Of a stretch of DNA of 64,000 bases, positions 11,801 through 19,500 are shown one piece after another. The DNA lies in assembly GCA_045631465.1 (NCBI GenBank), contig JAZQUV010000010.1:1-64000 (forward strand), read 5' to 3'. Below the pieces are notes generated by a model. That model did no database searches. It was not told the origin of the DNA and saw nothing but the letters and a program-made list of their open reading frames with translations. Source of the stretch: Aphodosoma sp045631465. GTDB taxonomy: Bacteria > Bacteroidota > Bacteroidia > Bacteroidales > Paludibacteraceae. The translations under genes and the position numbers were made by a program. How positions within the stretch are numbered: the stretch's first letter is position 1; each line of letters begins with the position of its first letter.

Positions 11801-12138
11801 TAATGTTCGTATGGACCCATCTGCTCATCGGTCCACATACCAATCGGCTTCCATTCAAGCCAACTTGCAGTATCAGTGTTAGTAAAGTCAGTAAGATAGA
11901 GGTCGTTAGTTAATTTAAAATATTGACCAGCAAAATCTTCTTTCTGCTCTTTATTATTCACTCGAGCAGCCAAACCAGCCAACTCTTCGGCGGTAGAGAT
12001 GAGGATAGGGTCATCTGCCGTACCCGTACCAGTCCATGACTTATCCACACCACCATTCCAGTAGGTTTGCGCTTGTGCTGAAATTGCACTTAGAAATAGG
12101 CAAAGCACAAGAATTGAATAGGTTATTAGTTTTTTCAT
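5899..12138 (-). CDS. Giant secreted multidomain repeat protein (GLUG, InlB B-repeat, Big-2)
   Basis: About 2079 residues from the ATG at 12138 (MKKLITYSIL..., a signal peptide ending near AISAQAQ). An upstream in-frame TTG at 12165 is less likely. Residues ~1-820 carry many GLUG-like right-handed repeats (VIRNSYAMGDV, LIESCYSTGNV). An InlB-type B-repeat (GYIFAGWYADAAF) is near 835-895, and a second GLUG block follows at ~900-1200. Big-2 immunoglobulin-like domains begin near 1236, 1443 and 1620. At least five B-repeats (GYTFIGWSKP and similar) fill 1709-2035; the last ones are near-identical 64-residue units. The C terminus ends MPNGTKYTMQGKRVK, a short tail common in Bacteroidales surface proteins rather than a full T9SS sorting domain. 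The likely role is a surface adhesin or stalk, by family resemblance only. Confidence 0.9.
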   Translation of the reverse strand: MKKLITYSILVLCLFLSAISAQAQTYWNGGVDKSWTGTGTADDPILISTAEELAGLAARVNNKEQKEDFAGQYFKLTNDLYLTDFTNTDTASWLEWKPIGMWTDEQMGPYEHYFDTCYFRGHFDGDGHTIYNAYMGTVGDISIDNPDDPWAEDVIDLTGSCMGFFGFVDSATIKNLTLQNVGITASNYYSGILISNATNVLIENCHVKKSSLVAAVGSSIGGLIGHLSKNSVVDNCSAEEINLQGSFVGGLATYIDSASVVRNSHVTGLIKIMRRHKGNYGGDGGGLVQLNEGVIENCYADVDIFLASIADYAGGFVATNSGVIRNSYAMGDVRCGENCAGFVARNLGLIESCYSTGNVILPSTFAHYPASFASQVGLFSTYNGYVETDMPGTCINCFGAGSCISTETGTSEYITYGFLHGLAENDSRIVNCSFNKDSVVLLPDLTMKLSGGARGYTTAYMQSQAFVDKLNMFAALYGISTWEYRAGQYPVPTGVKATNITDYLAGGSGTEEDPYLISTKQQLENFRDYVNLGETFSGKYIRQTADIALNAPRSKWGVQAPIPWTPIGDLLFSQFHATIILDLFNWERCYHFGGTYDGDSHKIENMYIDDPQGRPAGFFGILYHDATIKNLSVTDAYVVSPGTLGEVGILAGEAPAEEHNVYISQCHTSGIVGDPDNIFGLYSASAIIGGIRGCNSRILNCSSSADVYAVGRASAVTRQPVIGGTDTIGNFLFTGTLTKRGITSDCYVMVPNAQDSWVVSENGYFDSDKVKPYNDATNYNNLGRSTAYLQSAEFVNILNAYVDDWNATHTYKLDYWEVQENGYPKVNPNYKPSLVVTFESNGGSAIAAKKVGVNTHVLMPEKPTKEGYIFAGWYADAAFTQVFDFDSTAVTQSMTLYAKWLEPTYDEYDYSIFNNKFATEFHITNKAQFIGFMHAVNGIDGVLTANNFKGKTVYLDCDILLNDTADWQYWGKYTYAESWTPIGTGSYYIDPIHPFLGTFDGQGHVISGLYIDGNEDTIRELEEHGLFGYVGTKGETTVIRNLGIQASVADMRGNLIHSNMGLLVGVLRDGTISQCFTHGKIIVNAKSNEDIGGFAGQLGGFNYDAGGAITDCYARVDIIYNPMDINATNRGVFGSGLVDWNNGSISNSYVAGGSWQEGVAGGTISNVYYNKELSPNTGANTGVGMITPEMHSKITFAGFDFDSIWGRNDTINDGYPYLRCFHKEFIPDSPDEMTIVTGIELLEADSIINVVAGDTVQLHASVLPYDADEKGITWSYRGYGGLSIDENGLVITKHLRNYANRYTQEVVTATTVQGNYQKKCTLNVYHPSYTSITYSKHRYIGTTEWTQWESAESYTKSVNWEYQVGFWTTPDSLHQAVTFTNSNPEVASFEIISQDTIDDQKRRISLGVLKCLTAGTTTIQFIHPNGFTSSQQFTVAFNNVNRLDIVAPSTTLKIGDTMQLQATIIPVYASEPPKGLSWSSSDENILKVDANGQVVAVGVGTATVTLTSATPALTATKQITVEHVRLSRLEIQSSDDDATIFMGDTCTLYAVFTPANTTMRDVEWSTDTTYFKIIPMGDSCKVVGLKETGSRRRSIKVKSLNDSWYSAEYILYVNKKVAVTGIQLTKSEYSLLKGDVDKTLVANLSPSNASNKNVIWSSADTTIVSVRTEEGHTDIAYLSALRVGKTTITATTQDGGFSASCLVTVTSNDFFTITFLNEDATVLQTVQVREGEMPQYTGTTPIKAATAEHIYTFAGWSPEFVPVLENATYTATYTESKRKYTIQFLNYNGSLLQSSQVEYGVMPEYIGTTPVRPSSAQYNYMFDAWTPEIAIVTKDANYTASFTSFIRQYKVTFLDWDGTKLSEQLIDYGTAATAPADPVREGYTFTGWDKDFSNIQSDLTVTAQYEQNKIYYTVTFLDWDGTELHVEQVEEGKDAIGPTSNPTRDGYTFIGWSKPNTNITSDLTVIAQYEQNKIYYTVTFLDWDGTELYVEHVEEGKDAVGPASNPTRDGYTFIGWSKPITNITSDLTVIAQYKQDENTALDDIEEESTLRPRKEMIDGILYIIMPNGTKYTMQGKRVK
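6045..6620 (-). repeat. In-gene tandem 192-bp repeats (64 aa)
   Basis: Equivalent bases of successive units lie at 6045, 6237 and 6429, giving an exact 192-bp period. The first two units are nearly identical at the DNA level and the third is diverged. They encode InlB-type B-repeats starting with VTFLDWDGTEL. The low divergence suggests recent duplication or gene conversion. Confidence 0.9.
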
Positions 12139-12182
12139 AAGGCTATTTTTTTTGATTATTGACAAAAGTGTATATTGTTTTA

Positions 12183-12190
12183 CAAAGGTA
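12183..12190 (-). promoter_or_regulatory. -7 box for the giant repeat protein gene
   Basis: TACCTTTG on the minus strand at 12183-12190, about 45 nt upstream of the ATG at 12138. I see no clear TTG at the expected distance, so only the -7 element is supported. Confidence 0.65.
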
Positions 12191-12320
12191 GTAATTATAT
12201 TTCACATTCTTTCTCCATTAACAAATATTAACACAGATTAGATATCAAAACAAAATATACAATACCATTGGTGCAATAAAAATATGTTGCTGGTTACTCT
12301 TTTTTCACCCCACACAACAC

Positions 12321-12395
12321 GAAGGATATACGAAAGATATACGAAGGATATACGAAGGATATACGAAAGATATACGAAAGATATACGAAAGATCA
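12321..12395. repeat. 11-bp tandem repeat, gaaggatatac type
   Basis: Six full units alternate between gaaggatatac and gaaagatatac at an exact 11-bp period from 12321, followed by a partial seventh. Similar 11-bp periodic arrays of different sequence occur at 35159-35268 and 62533-62587. Confidence 0.95.
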
Positions 12396-12504
12396 TCCTA
12401 TGCATTCCTAACTTCTCACTCCTCCCTACCTAACAGCAACCTTCTTCATAGGATAACCATAGCTACAAGCTACCCATACACACACTTTCATGATATAATA
12501 AGAC

Positions 12505-12538
12505 ACAAAAAAAGAGCTCCTACAGCATAGGAACTCTT
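12505..12538 (-). terminator. Probable terminator of the metal-chelate binding lipoprotein gene
   Basis: Arms 12512-12522 and 12528-12538 form an 11-bp stem with one mismatch. On the minus strand it is followed by U's from the A run at 12507-12513. It lies about 185 nt past the stop codon at 12722, further than usual, so the assignment is moderate. Confidence 0.55.
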
Positions 12539-12721
12539 CATATCTCACTTACTTTTATTTATTACTGTCCAATAAAAATCGGACTCCGTAGGAGTGAAAA
12601 TTGCATTTAAATGAGGGTATAACCAAAATACAAGCCCCCCCTCTCATAAGATTATCTTATCTCCCCTTTGTTTATTAATAGTTTGAATAATTGCTTTATC
12701 TTTACCGGGCACCAATAAATT

Positions 12722-13852
12722 TTATTGAAGTTTCATAATATACATAGGCTGATATTCTGGCAACAATTGCGGATGTAAAGCCCAAATTAAATCTTTCAAC
12801 ACCAAATCGGGGCGAGCGACAGCACTCTCCCAAAAGTCGTTGGCTCCGTCGGGGAGCGTGCGACGATAGAAGGCGTATACCCTACCCTCGCGGGCTGAAC
12901 GAAAGAGATTGTGGCGCGAGTCCATCTGGTAGAGGGCATCAAGTGTGGTGGTTGGGGCATTGAGCCAAACGTCGGCATCGTGGAAGTGAGTGAGCACAGT
13001 TTCGAAATTGAGAGCGAGGGATGCAGATGTGGATGTTTCGTCTTTATAGAAATAGTCGGCGCCAGCATCGGCAAAGAGGCGTGCCATATAGGATGCGCCA
13101 GAAGGCATATACCATGTGCCTTTGAAATTGCCACCTGCCATGACTATGGGTTTTTGCTCGACGGATTGAGCTATGGCTTTTGCGGTTTCATAGTTGTACT
13201 CGATTCGAGTGAAAATGGTGTAAGCAATAGCTTCTTTATCATAAAATGCCGCCACGAACTTAATCCACTCAGCGCGTGCAAGGAGTGACTGCTCGGTCCA
13301 CTCGTTATTGAAAACGAGATTTACGCCACTCTGTTGTAGGCGTTTGGCTTGTTCGTCTTGTTGATTGTATGATGCAGCAAAATAGACATCAGGACGTAGG
13401 TGTAAGAGTTGCTCAAGATTGACGTTGTGAGCGTCACCGAGAGATTGAATTTGACCTGCGGCATATCGAGAACGGAGAGTGTCGTTGTAGATGAGATGGG
13501 GGGTGCAAACGCCTTTGACAGTGGATAGTTCGCCCAAAAGGTTGAGGAACTCGACGTGGGTGGAGCTTGAGATGGCGACATTGTCGATTGGGATGAGGAT
13601 TTTTATGCCATCGGAAGGTGTTTGGACTGTGTCGTTGTTGACAAGATAATAGGTTTGTTGGATTTCGCCATCATTCCAGGGATTGTAGACTACGACTGTT
13701 TTGTAGTTATCTTCATATAATATATCGAAGCCTTGAGCATAATATACGGGCAATAACTCATTTTCACTTAATACAAAAGATTCGGTTTTAGGGGTTTTGC
13801 CAGCACAAGAGGCAAGGATGAGGATGATTAGAATAGATAGTAGATGTTTCAT
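12722..13852 (-). CDS. Periplasmic-binding lipoprotein of a siderophore/cobalamin-type ABC importer
   Basis: 376 residues. MKHLLSILIILILASCAG is a lipoprotein signal with Cys at the lipobox. The body has the class III binding-protein layout: a segment ending 'QIQSLGDAHNVNLEQLLHLRPDVYFA' split by a long helix, then a C-lobe with PIVMAGGNFKGTWYMPSG and LFADAGADYFYKD. 'LLHLRPDVYFAAS' is characteristic of the Fe3+-siderophore/B12 binding family (PF01497, BtuF/FhuD-like). It would deliver a metal chelate to an inner-membrane permease, but no permease, ATPase or TonB receptor is adjacent, so the ligand cannot be named. Its promoter overlaps the terminator of the upstream gene. Confidence 0.85.
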   Translation of the reverse strand: MKHLLSILIILILASCAGKTPKTESFVLSENELLPVYYAQGFDILYEDNYKTVVVYNPWNDGEIQQTYYLVNNDTVQTPSDGIKILIPIDNVAISSSTHVEFLNLLGELSTVKGVCTPHLIYNDTLRSRYAAGQIQSLGDAHNVNLEQLLHLRPDVYFAASYNQQDEQAKRLQQSGVNLVFNNEWTEQSLLARAEWIKFVAAFYDKEAIAYTIFTRIEYNYETAKAIAQSVEQKPIVMAGGNFKGTWYMPSGASYMARLFADAGADYFYKDETSTSASLALNFETVLTHFHDADVWLNAPTTTLDALYQMDSRHNLFRSAREGRVYAFYRRTLPDGANDFWESAVARPDLVLKDLIWALHPQLLPEYQPMYIMKLQ

Positions 13853-13869
13853 AATTGGAAAATTTTGTG

Positions 13870-13898
13870 CAAAGGTACAAAAAAAAATAGAGACACAA
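13870..13898 (-). promoter_or_regulatory. Promoter of the binding-lipoprotein gene, overlapping a terminator
   Basis: TACCTTTG on the minus strand (13870-13877) with TTG (13896-13898) 18 nt upstream. The transcript would start only about 10 nt before the ATG at 13852. The upstream half of the promoter sits inside the hairpin that ends the neighbouring gene. Confidence 0.75.
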
Positions 13899-13915
13899 TA
13901 GGTTGCATCTCTATT
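13878..13915 (-). terminator. Terminator of the PCMD-domain gene
   Basis: Arms aatagaga (13886-13893) and tctctatt (13908-13915), extended by acaa/ttgc-like pairing with mismatches, then U's on the minus strand. It is 7 nt past the stop codon at 13922. Confidence 0.75.
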
Positions 13916-13921
13916 TTTTTA

Positions 13922-14872
13922 TTAATATACCCAACAAACATTGTCAATCCAAAAAGCATTGCCTGGACAGCCATACCAAGCAGGATAGGAACCAGCTGTG
14001 AGCATAAGGATTACGTGAGTAGGTTGTTCGTCTTCAGTTGCCCATCCAACTTCCTCGACATGAACCATTTTGCCTTTAGAGTTTTCGGCTTTGAATGCAC
14101 CATCGTTAGGATTGAGGTCCATATAGGGTTTGAACCAAGATTCTTTGGAAATATCGCCATAATGGATTTCGAAACGAGCATTGTTTTGCCATTCAGAGAC
14201 AGTTGTAGGGAAACGGTGGCGCATAGTGCCTACACGTTTGGCATAGATTTTACCATTCTCTTCCCAACGCTTTTGAAGATAGACATAAACTTCGGGCTCG
14301 TCGTGACCTTCGATTTCTTTGACAGAGAAGATTTTGGCTTTGATGAGTTTATGCTCAGGGTTGACTTTGGTTTTGTAGTCGAGCATCAAGGCTTTAGGCT
14401 TTTGTGTGAAAGGGATGCCCATTTCGATTGCGCCATAAGGGTCGCCAGCATCACGCACAGGTTCGCGCACTTTGCCAAGGAATAGAGTTCCGGCAATCAT
14501 GACACGAATATCAACTATGCCTAAAGCACGCACAGTGATAAGGCGAGTGTCGCATCGAGCACACCAACCATCGCCACGGCGCTCAGGCTGAGTAGTGCAA
14601 GCAGCTTTGTCGACACCAGCAGGAGCAGCATAGGCATTGGAGATACCCCAAGGAGTATTTTCGAAAGTAAACACTTTGTTTCCTTTGATAGTATCGGTAG
14701 GAGCAAGCACATAAAGAGTTTGCGTTTGACCCCCAAGTAGTGCACTCTCTTTGATGTAACGCACCGCCCATTGCTCCATATCACCATAGGGAATTGGCTC
14801 TATGCGCTCTTGAGAAAATGCACAATGCACAATGCACAATGCAGAAACCAATAATAGAAATATTTTTTTCAT
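13922..14872 (-). CDS. Secreted PCMD-domain protein (putative carbohydrate-related)
   Basis: 316 residues from the ATG at 14872 (MKKIFLLLVSALCIVHCAFSQ); the longer frame starts with TTG at 14881. A signal peptide is clear; Cys19 is not in a good lipobox, so it is probably not a lipoprotein. Residues ~25-310 look like the PCMD family (PF13201, 'putative carbohydrate metabolism domain'): an N-terminal part describing an object ('GDMEQWAVRYIKES', 'TFENTPWGISNAYAAPAG'), a middle beta-sandwich, and the typical end 'GNAFWIDNVCWVY'. Enzymatic activity is not proven for this family. The signal-peptide codons contain a 7-bp tandem repeat (14818-14843), so unit loss or gain would shift the frame. Confidence 0.75.
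   Translation of the reverse strand: MKKIFLLLVSALCIVHCAFSQERIEPIPYGDMEQWAVRYIKESALLGGQTQTLYVLAPTDTIKGNKVFTFENTPWGISNAYAAPAGVDKAACTTQPERRGDGWCARCDTRLITVRALGIVDIRVMIAGTLFLGKVREPVRDAGDPYGAIEMGIPFTQKPKALMLDYKTKVNPEHKLIKAKIFSVKEIEGHDEPEVYVYLQKRWEENGKIYAKRVGTMRHRFPTTVSEWQNNARFEIHYGDISKESWFKPYMDLNPNDGAFKAENSKGKMVHVEEVGWATEDEQPTHVILMLTAGSYPAWYGCPGNAFWIDNVCWVY
14818..14843. repeat. Heptamer repeat inside a signal-peptide coding region
   Basis: atgcaca occurs three times in tandem (14818-14838), followed by a partial atgca. It encodes part of ALCIVHCAF in the PCMD protein. Seven is not a multiple of three, so copy-number change would cause a frameshift. Confidence 0.9.
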
Positions 14873-14972
14873 TTTTGTCAAATTATTTATTTTGCTGATT
14901 AGTTGATGTTTGTTATTAGAGAATGTTTAGGTTATAGGTAATAATTTGATAAAAGAAAAATAATCTCTTTCG

Positions 14973-16484
14973 CTATTTTACATCCACTTTAAGTTTAGAA
15001 TCGTCGCCATCCCAACCTTGAAGGATTGACTCGGGATAGAAATTTGGCTGAGGATCGTCTTTGTGGAAAGGATCCCAAACTTGGGCAAAGAAAGGATTGC
15101 CTTTAGCGATTTCGTCATAATTCCAAGGGGCAGGCAAACATTCAGGGCACCAATGACCGCCAAGCAATACAAGTGCTGGCGAAGCTTTGAAGCGGTGACC
15201 AAACTGGCATTCCCATTCGAGCGGAGTGCGCCAGTCGCCTGTGGTCATTGATGTGCTAAGGCATTTGCCACCACGGAATTCGGCAGCTTGACGCATATCG
15301 TCGATGGTCCACTCGTCGCGAGATTTTGACTCATCGTAGCCATGGTTGAGAATGATTGGCTCTTCGCTTGGATGAGAGAGGTCTTGCTCTGCCCAAGGTT
15401 TGATAGCGCGATATTTTTCGATTGAGCCATAGTAGGCAGCTATACGCTGAGTATCATTATTTTTAATCCACCACTGAGTACCCCATTTCTTTTTATACGC
15501 CATAGGACGCATAGCAAGTTTGAGAATTGGCGCAGGGGCAAGACGCGCGAGCGAGAAGAACCAAGGAAGTTGACGCTTCATGTGGTTGAAATATTCGTCG
15601 ACAGGCACATTGGCGCGGAAATGGAGATAGTCCTCGAGAAGTTGAGAATCGGCATACCACTGTCCGTGGAAATTGCGAGTGACGAACCACTCGGGATTGA
15701 ATATTTTTTCAGGACGAGGACAAGAAATAGCCTTCAAGAGTTTGCACTCAAACTCATAGTTAGAGAGGCGATATTCAGGACCAGAGCCAATGTTGTAGAA
15801 ACGATTCCAGAAGTCAGGCGACACCCAATCTTCGCAAAGATTAGCCATTGCGCGACCAGAATCTTCTACCGTAGCCCATTCGAGAACTCCACGAAGAGGA
15901 ACGTGGAACATGATTGGGTCGTAGTTCTTAAGGATATCGGCATAGAGGATGCCAGACTGACGAAGTGAAACCCAATGTTTTATGCCACTTTCGACAAAAA
16001 TGCGTTCTGCAATCGTTTTTGATATAGCATAGTGGTCGTAAACCGAGATACAGATAGGATCGCCAGTGCGTCCCCAATGAATAGGCTCATTGCGATCGGA
16101 AGTTTGAGCCACAGTGCCCACATAACAAACACGAATGTCATCGGCATTAGGCTGAGCAAGAACAGCCTTAACAACATTTTGCGCAGCAGTGATGTTTATG
16201 TTGCGAGTTCGGTTTGGAAAATAGTCGGTTTTAGGCGAAACTAAACCACCGATGTGAAGGACATAGTCGGCACCTTCGGTCGCACGCAAGACATCATCGT
16301 ATTTGGTAAGATTGCCCCATACGATACGGATTTTGTCTTGAACAGAAGCCAAAAGTTGTCGGTTTTTCTTGCTATCGCGAGCAAGGACAGTCACCTCGAA
16401 GCGGTCGAGACGGGTCATGAATTCTTGCAAAGTAGCATAGCCCATATGGCCTGTTGCGCCTGTTATGAATACTCTTTTCTTCAT
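14973..16484 (-). CDS. NAD-dependent epimerase/dehydratase (extended SDR) with C-terminal zinc-finger-like domain
   Basis: 503 residues from the ATG at 16484 (MKKRVFITGATGHMG). The longer open frame starts inside the promoter box at 16513-16520 and is excluded. Residues 1-~330 are an extended short-chain dehydrogenase: GATGHMG nucleotide loop near 8-14, NRTRNINITAAQNVV, and a YDHYAISK catalytic Tyr/Lys. Substrates of this class are usually nucleotide sugars or uronates; this one is undetermined. Residues ~400-450 form a compact Cys/His module: GGKCLS (Cys408), WECQFGH (Cys426, His430) and GHWCPEC (Cys446, Cys449). This resembles treble-clef zinc fingers better known from phage and nuclease proteins. 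The roughly 50-residue tail is Pro/Asp/Trp-rich. Confidence 0.85.
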   Translation of the reverse strand: MKKRVFITGATGHMGYATLQEFMTRLDRFEVTVLARDSKKNRQLLASVQDKIRIVWGNLTKYDDVLRATEGADYVLHIGGLVSPKTDYFPNRTRNINITAAQNVVKAVLAQPNADDIRVCYVGTVAQTSDRNEPIHWGRTGDPICISVYDHYAISKTIAERIFVESGIKHWVSLRQSGILYADILKNYDPIMFHVPLRGVLEWATVEDSGRAMANLCEDWVSPDFWNRFYNIGSGPEYRLSNYEFECKLLKAISCPRPEKIFNPEWFVTRNFHGQWYADSQLLEDYLHFRANVPVDEYFNHMKRQLPWFFSLARLAPAPILKLAMRPMAYKKKWGTQWWIKNNDTQRIAAYYGSIEKYRAIKPWAEQDLSHPSEEPIILNHGYDESKSRDEWTIDDMRQAAEFRGGKCLSTSMTTGDWRTPLEWECQFGHRFKASPALVLLGGHWCPECLPAPWNYDEIAKGNPFFAQVWDPFHKDDPQPNFYPESILQGWDGDDSKLKVDVK

Positions 16485-16512
16485 TTTTATCTTAATTGTA
16501 GGTAATAGCATG

Positions 16513-16520
16513 CAAAGGTA
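16513..16520 (-). promoter_or_regulatory. -7 box of the SDR gene
   Basis: TACCTTTG on the minus strand. It lies about 30 nt upstream of the ATG at 16484 and inside the longer open frame, so it decides the start codon. The upstream TTG is not obvious. Confidence 0.7.
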
Positions 16521-16555
16521 CAAAAAAAAAGTGAATTAGAAAAACGGAGTTTTAC

Positions 16556-16586
16556 TTGCTTTTTGTTTGTTTTTTTTGTATCTTTG
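16556..16586 (+). promoter_or_regulatory. Promoter of the BspA-like gene
   Basis: TTG (16556-16558), 20 nt, then TATCTTTG (16579-16586). The transcript would start near 16591, so the TTG at 16563 cannot be the start codon. The divergent SDR promoter lies 36 bp away. Confidence 0.8.
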
Positions 16587-16592
16587 CATGTT

Positions 16593-19500
16593 GTGCTATA
16601 TAGAAGTAACATATTACGCATAGTGCTAATAGTCACACTATTGGCTAAGTTAGTTTGTGTGAGGTCGCAAGAGATAACATACAAAAGTGATGGTTGCACA
16701 CTGACGTACAACAAAATAGATGGATATAATGTGGAAGTGGGCAGACAATCGGTTTCGCTAAGCAAAGAGAAGATTTTTATACCTAACAGCATAATCCAGA
16801 ACGACACAACATTCTATGTGATTGGCATAGCAGATAATGCCTTTAGCGGAAATAGAAAGATAAAGAAGATGGTGTTTGATGAAGAGAGCGACATACAATA
16901 TATAGGCGAAGGTGCATTTGCAGGATGTGAAAATCTGACTGAAATAGAATTGCCATCGACAATAACAGAAATTAAGCCTTATACGTTTGCTTGGTGTGGA
17001 TTGGAGTACATTGAAATACACAACTTTATAACAAAGATTGGGGAGCGAGCATTTACGAACTGCGCACAATTAGCGAAAATTGACATGAGTGAAAATATCG
17101 AAGAGATTGGGAATTTTGCATTTGCGTGGTGTCCTCAATTGAAATCATTCACTATACCAGAAAAAACAAAAAGACTAGGATACGAGATATTGCAAGCAAA
17201 TAGAGAACTTGACACGCTGTATTACAACGCCATAAATTGTGAAGATGCAGGGGCATATTATGACAAACGTGTAGAACGCACAATCGGAGCATTCGAAGGA
17301 AATGTGGGATTGTCGGAGATAGTTTTTGGAAATAGAGTTGAATATATACCAGAATACTTGCTATACAATTGTAGAGGCATTGACACGATAGATTTTCCTC
17401 GATCGATAGAGAGAGTTGGACGTTTTGCATTGCATAACACAGAGTGGTTTTATGGAGCTGAAGAGGATTTGATATATGTGAACAATATTGCATATCACTA
17501 CAAAGGGAAAGAGGTGCATGTAGATGAAACCGTGTTTAGACCAAACACAAATGCGATTGCTGCATGTTGTTTTTACGAAAAAGATATAGAAACCGTAGAA
17601 TTGCCATCGACGGTTAGATATATTGGAAAATCGGCATTCGAAAAGTGCAAGCATATAGAAAAAATAACGTTTTCGGTGGACATCGAGACCATTGATGATT
17701 TTGCTTTTTATGGTTGCGAGGAAATGGAAAGCATCGTATTGGGCGAGGGTTTGATTGAAATAGGGAAATATAGTTTTGCTAATTGCACGAATCTTCGCAA
17801 AGCTAGATTGCCAAGATCGGTAAACAAGATGGGGATGGCTACGTTCTATAATTGCACGAACTTGGAGAGAGCAAATCTACCCCAAAATACGACTATCGTA
17901 CCTGCAGGATGTTTTTCGAACTGCGAAAGTTTGGAGACGATAGAGATTCATAATGACGTGACGGAAATAGAAGAATATGCATTTGCGGGATGCTCGATAT
18001 TAGACTCGATAAGAATACCTAGAGGGTGCAAAAAAGTGGGGACAAGGGCATTCTCGAATTGCATAGGAATGGAGTCGGTGAACTTTATGGCAGAATCGGC
18101 AAAAATTGAGTCGTTGGCCTTCTATAAATGCAGAAATATCAGAAATATAAATTTAGACGGCGTAGAGGAAATTGGATATAGAGCATTTGCAGAGTGCTAT
18201 GAGTTGAGAGGTGTGGCGTTTGGCGAAAAATTGACAATGATAGATAATCGAGCTTTTGAAAATTGTAGGAGTTTGAAATCGATATCATTGCCTCAAACAT
18301 TGAACCGGATTGGGAAATCGGCTTTTGAGAATTGTAAGAGTTTGATTTCGATAAAAGTGAACAATGCTAACCTTACGATAGGCAATAGAGCTTTTGCTAA
18401 ATGTGAATTGTTGTCGGTTGTTGACTTAGGAAATAATATACAAAAAATTGGAGAATATGCATTTAGCTATTGCAGTGAAATAGAATCAATGCGGATACCG
18501 AATGCAATAGATTGTATTGAAAAGGGGTGTTTCTATAGGTGCGAAAACTTGGAATCGGTGGAGATTCCGGATGGCGTAAGATGCATAGATGATAAAGCTT
18601 TTGCAAAATGTGGGAATATGACGAATGTGACGATTCCGAATACGGTAGTAGAAATAGGCGAACGAGCTTTTGAGGAGTGTGAGAGACTGAACGAGGTGGC
18701 ACTATCTGGTCAAGTGGAAAAAATTGGGGAATATGCATTCTTTCGATGTGGCGAATTGAAGAAAATAGAGATACCTATATCGGTGAAAAAGATGGGAGTT
18801 GGGGCATTTGGAGAGTGTGATAATCTTACAGACATATACTTTAACGCAGAAAACTGCAAAGCTGGTAAACCGGTTTTTTCGTATACACCGGAAAGGGCAA
18901 ATTTGCATATAGGCAACCTTGTGATGCTGATAGATGATAGAGTGTTTGAGAATATGAATATTGATCGGATTGTAATACCTAATAGTGTGACGAAAATAGG
19001 TAGATTGGCATTTGCAAACTCGACACCATTGGCTCAAATAGATTTGCAAACGAATGATGCTATAGAGATAGATAATTCGGCATTTGAAAACACAACTTGG
19101 TATAACAATCAGACCGATAAAATTGTGTATATCAACGATGTTGCATATAAATACATCGGGGATGATAGTCCATCGAAAATAACATTCAAAGATGGCACAA
19201 CAAATATTGCAGCTAACTTTATGAAAGACAATAAAAAGCTGGAAGAAGTGGAATTGCCTAGTTCGTTGCTGTCGATTGGATGTAGTGCATTTGAAAATTG
19301 CACAAATTTGAAAACTATTCATTTCCCTACTAAAATAAGAAGTATATGTCGGAGTGCGTTTGCAAATTGTAGGAGTATAGAATCGGTGAGATTGTCATCA
19401 TCTATTTCGAATATAGATGACTATGCTTTTGAAAACTGTAGTAGTATCGGTGAAATCAGGATAGACAATGCTACATGCTCAATTGGAGTGGCTACGTTCA

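Larger units (their letters stand above)
12191..12721. other. Intergenic gap with 11-bp repeats and a terminator
   Basis: About 530 bp without a gene. It holds an 11-bp repeat array (12321-12395) and a hairpin terminator (12512-12538). The rest is AT-rich and I see no further structure, apart from a small 'actccgtaggagt' dyad near 12581. Confidence 0.6.
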
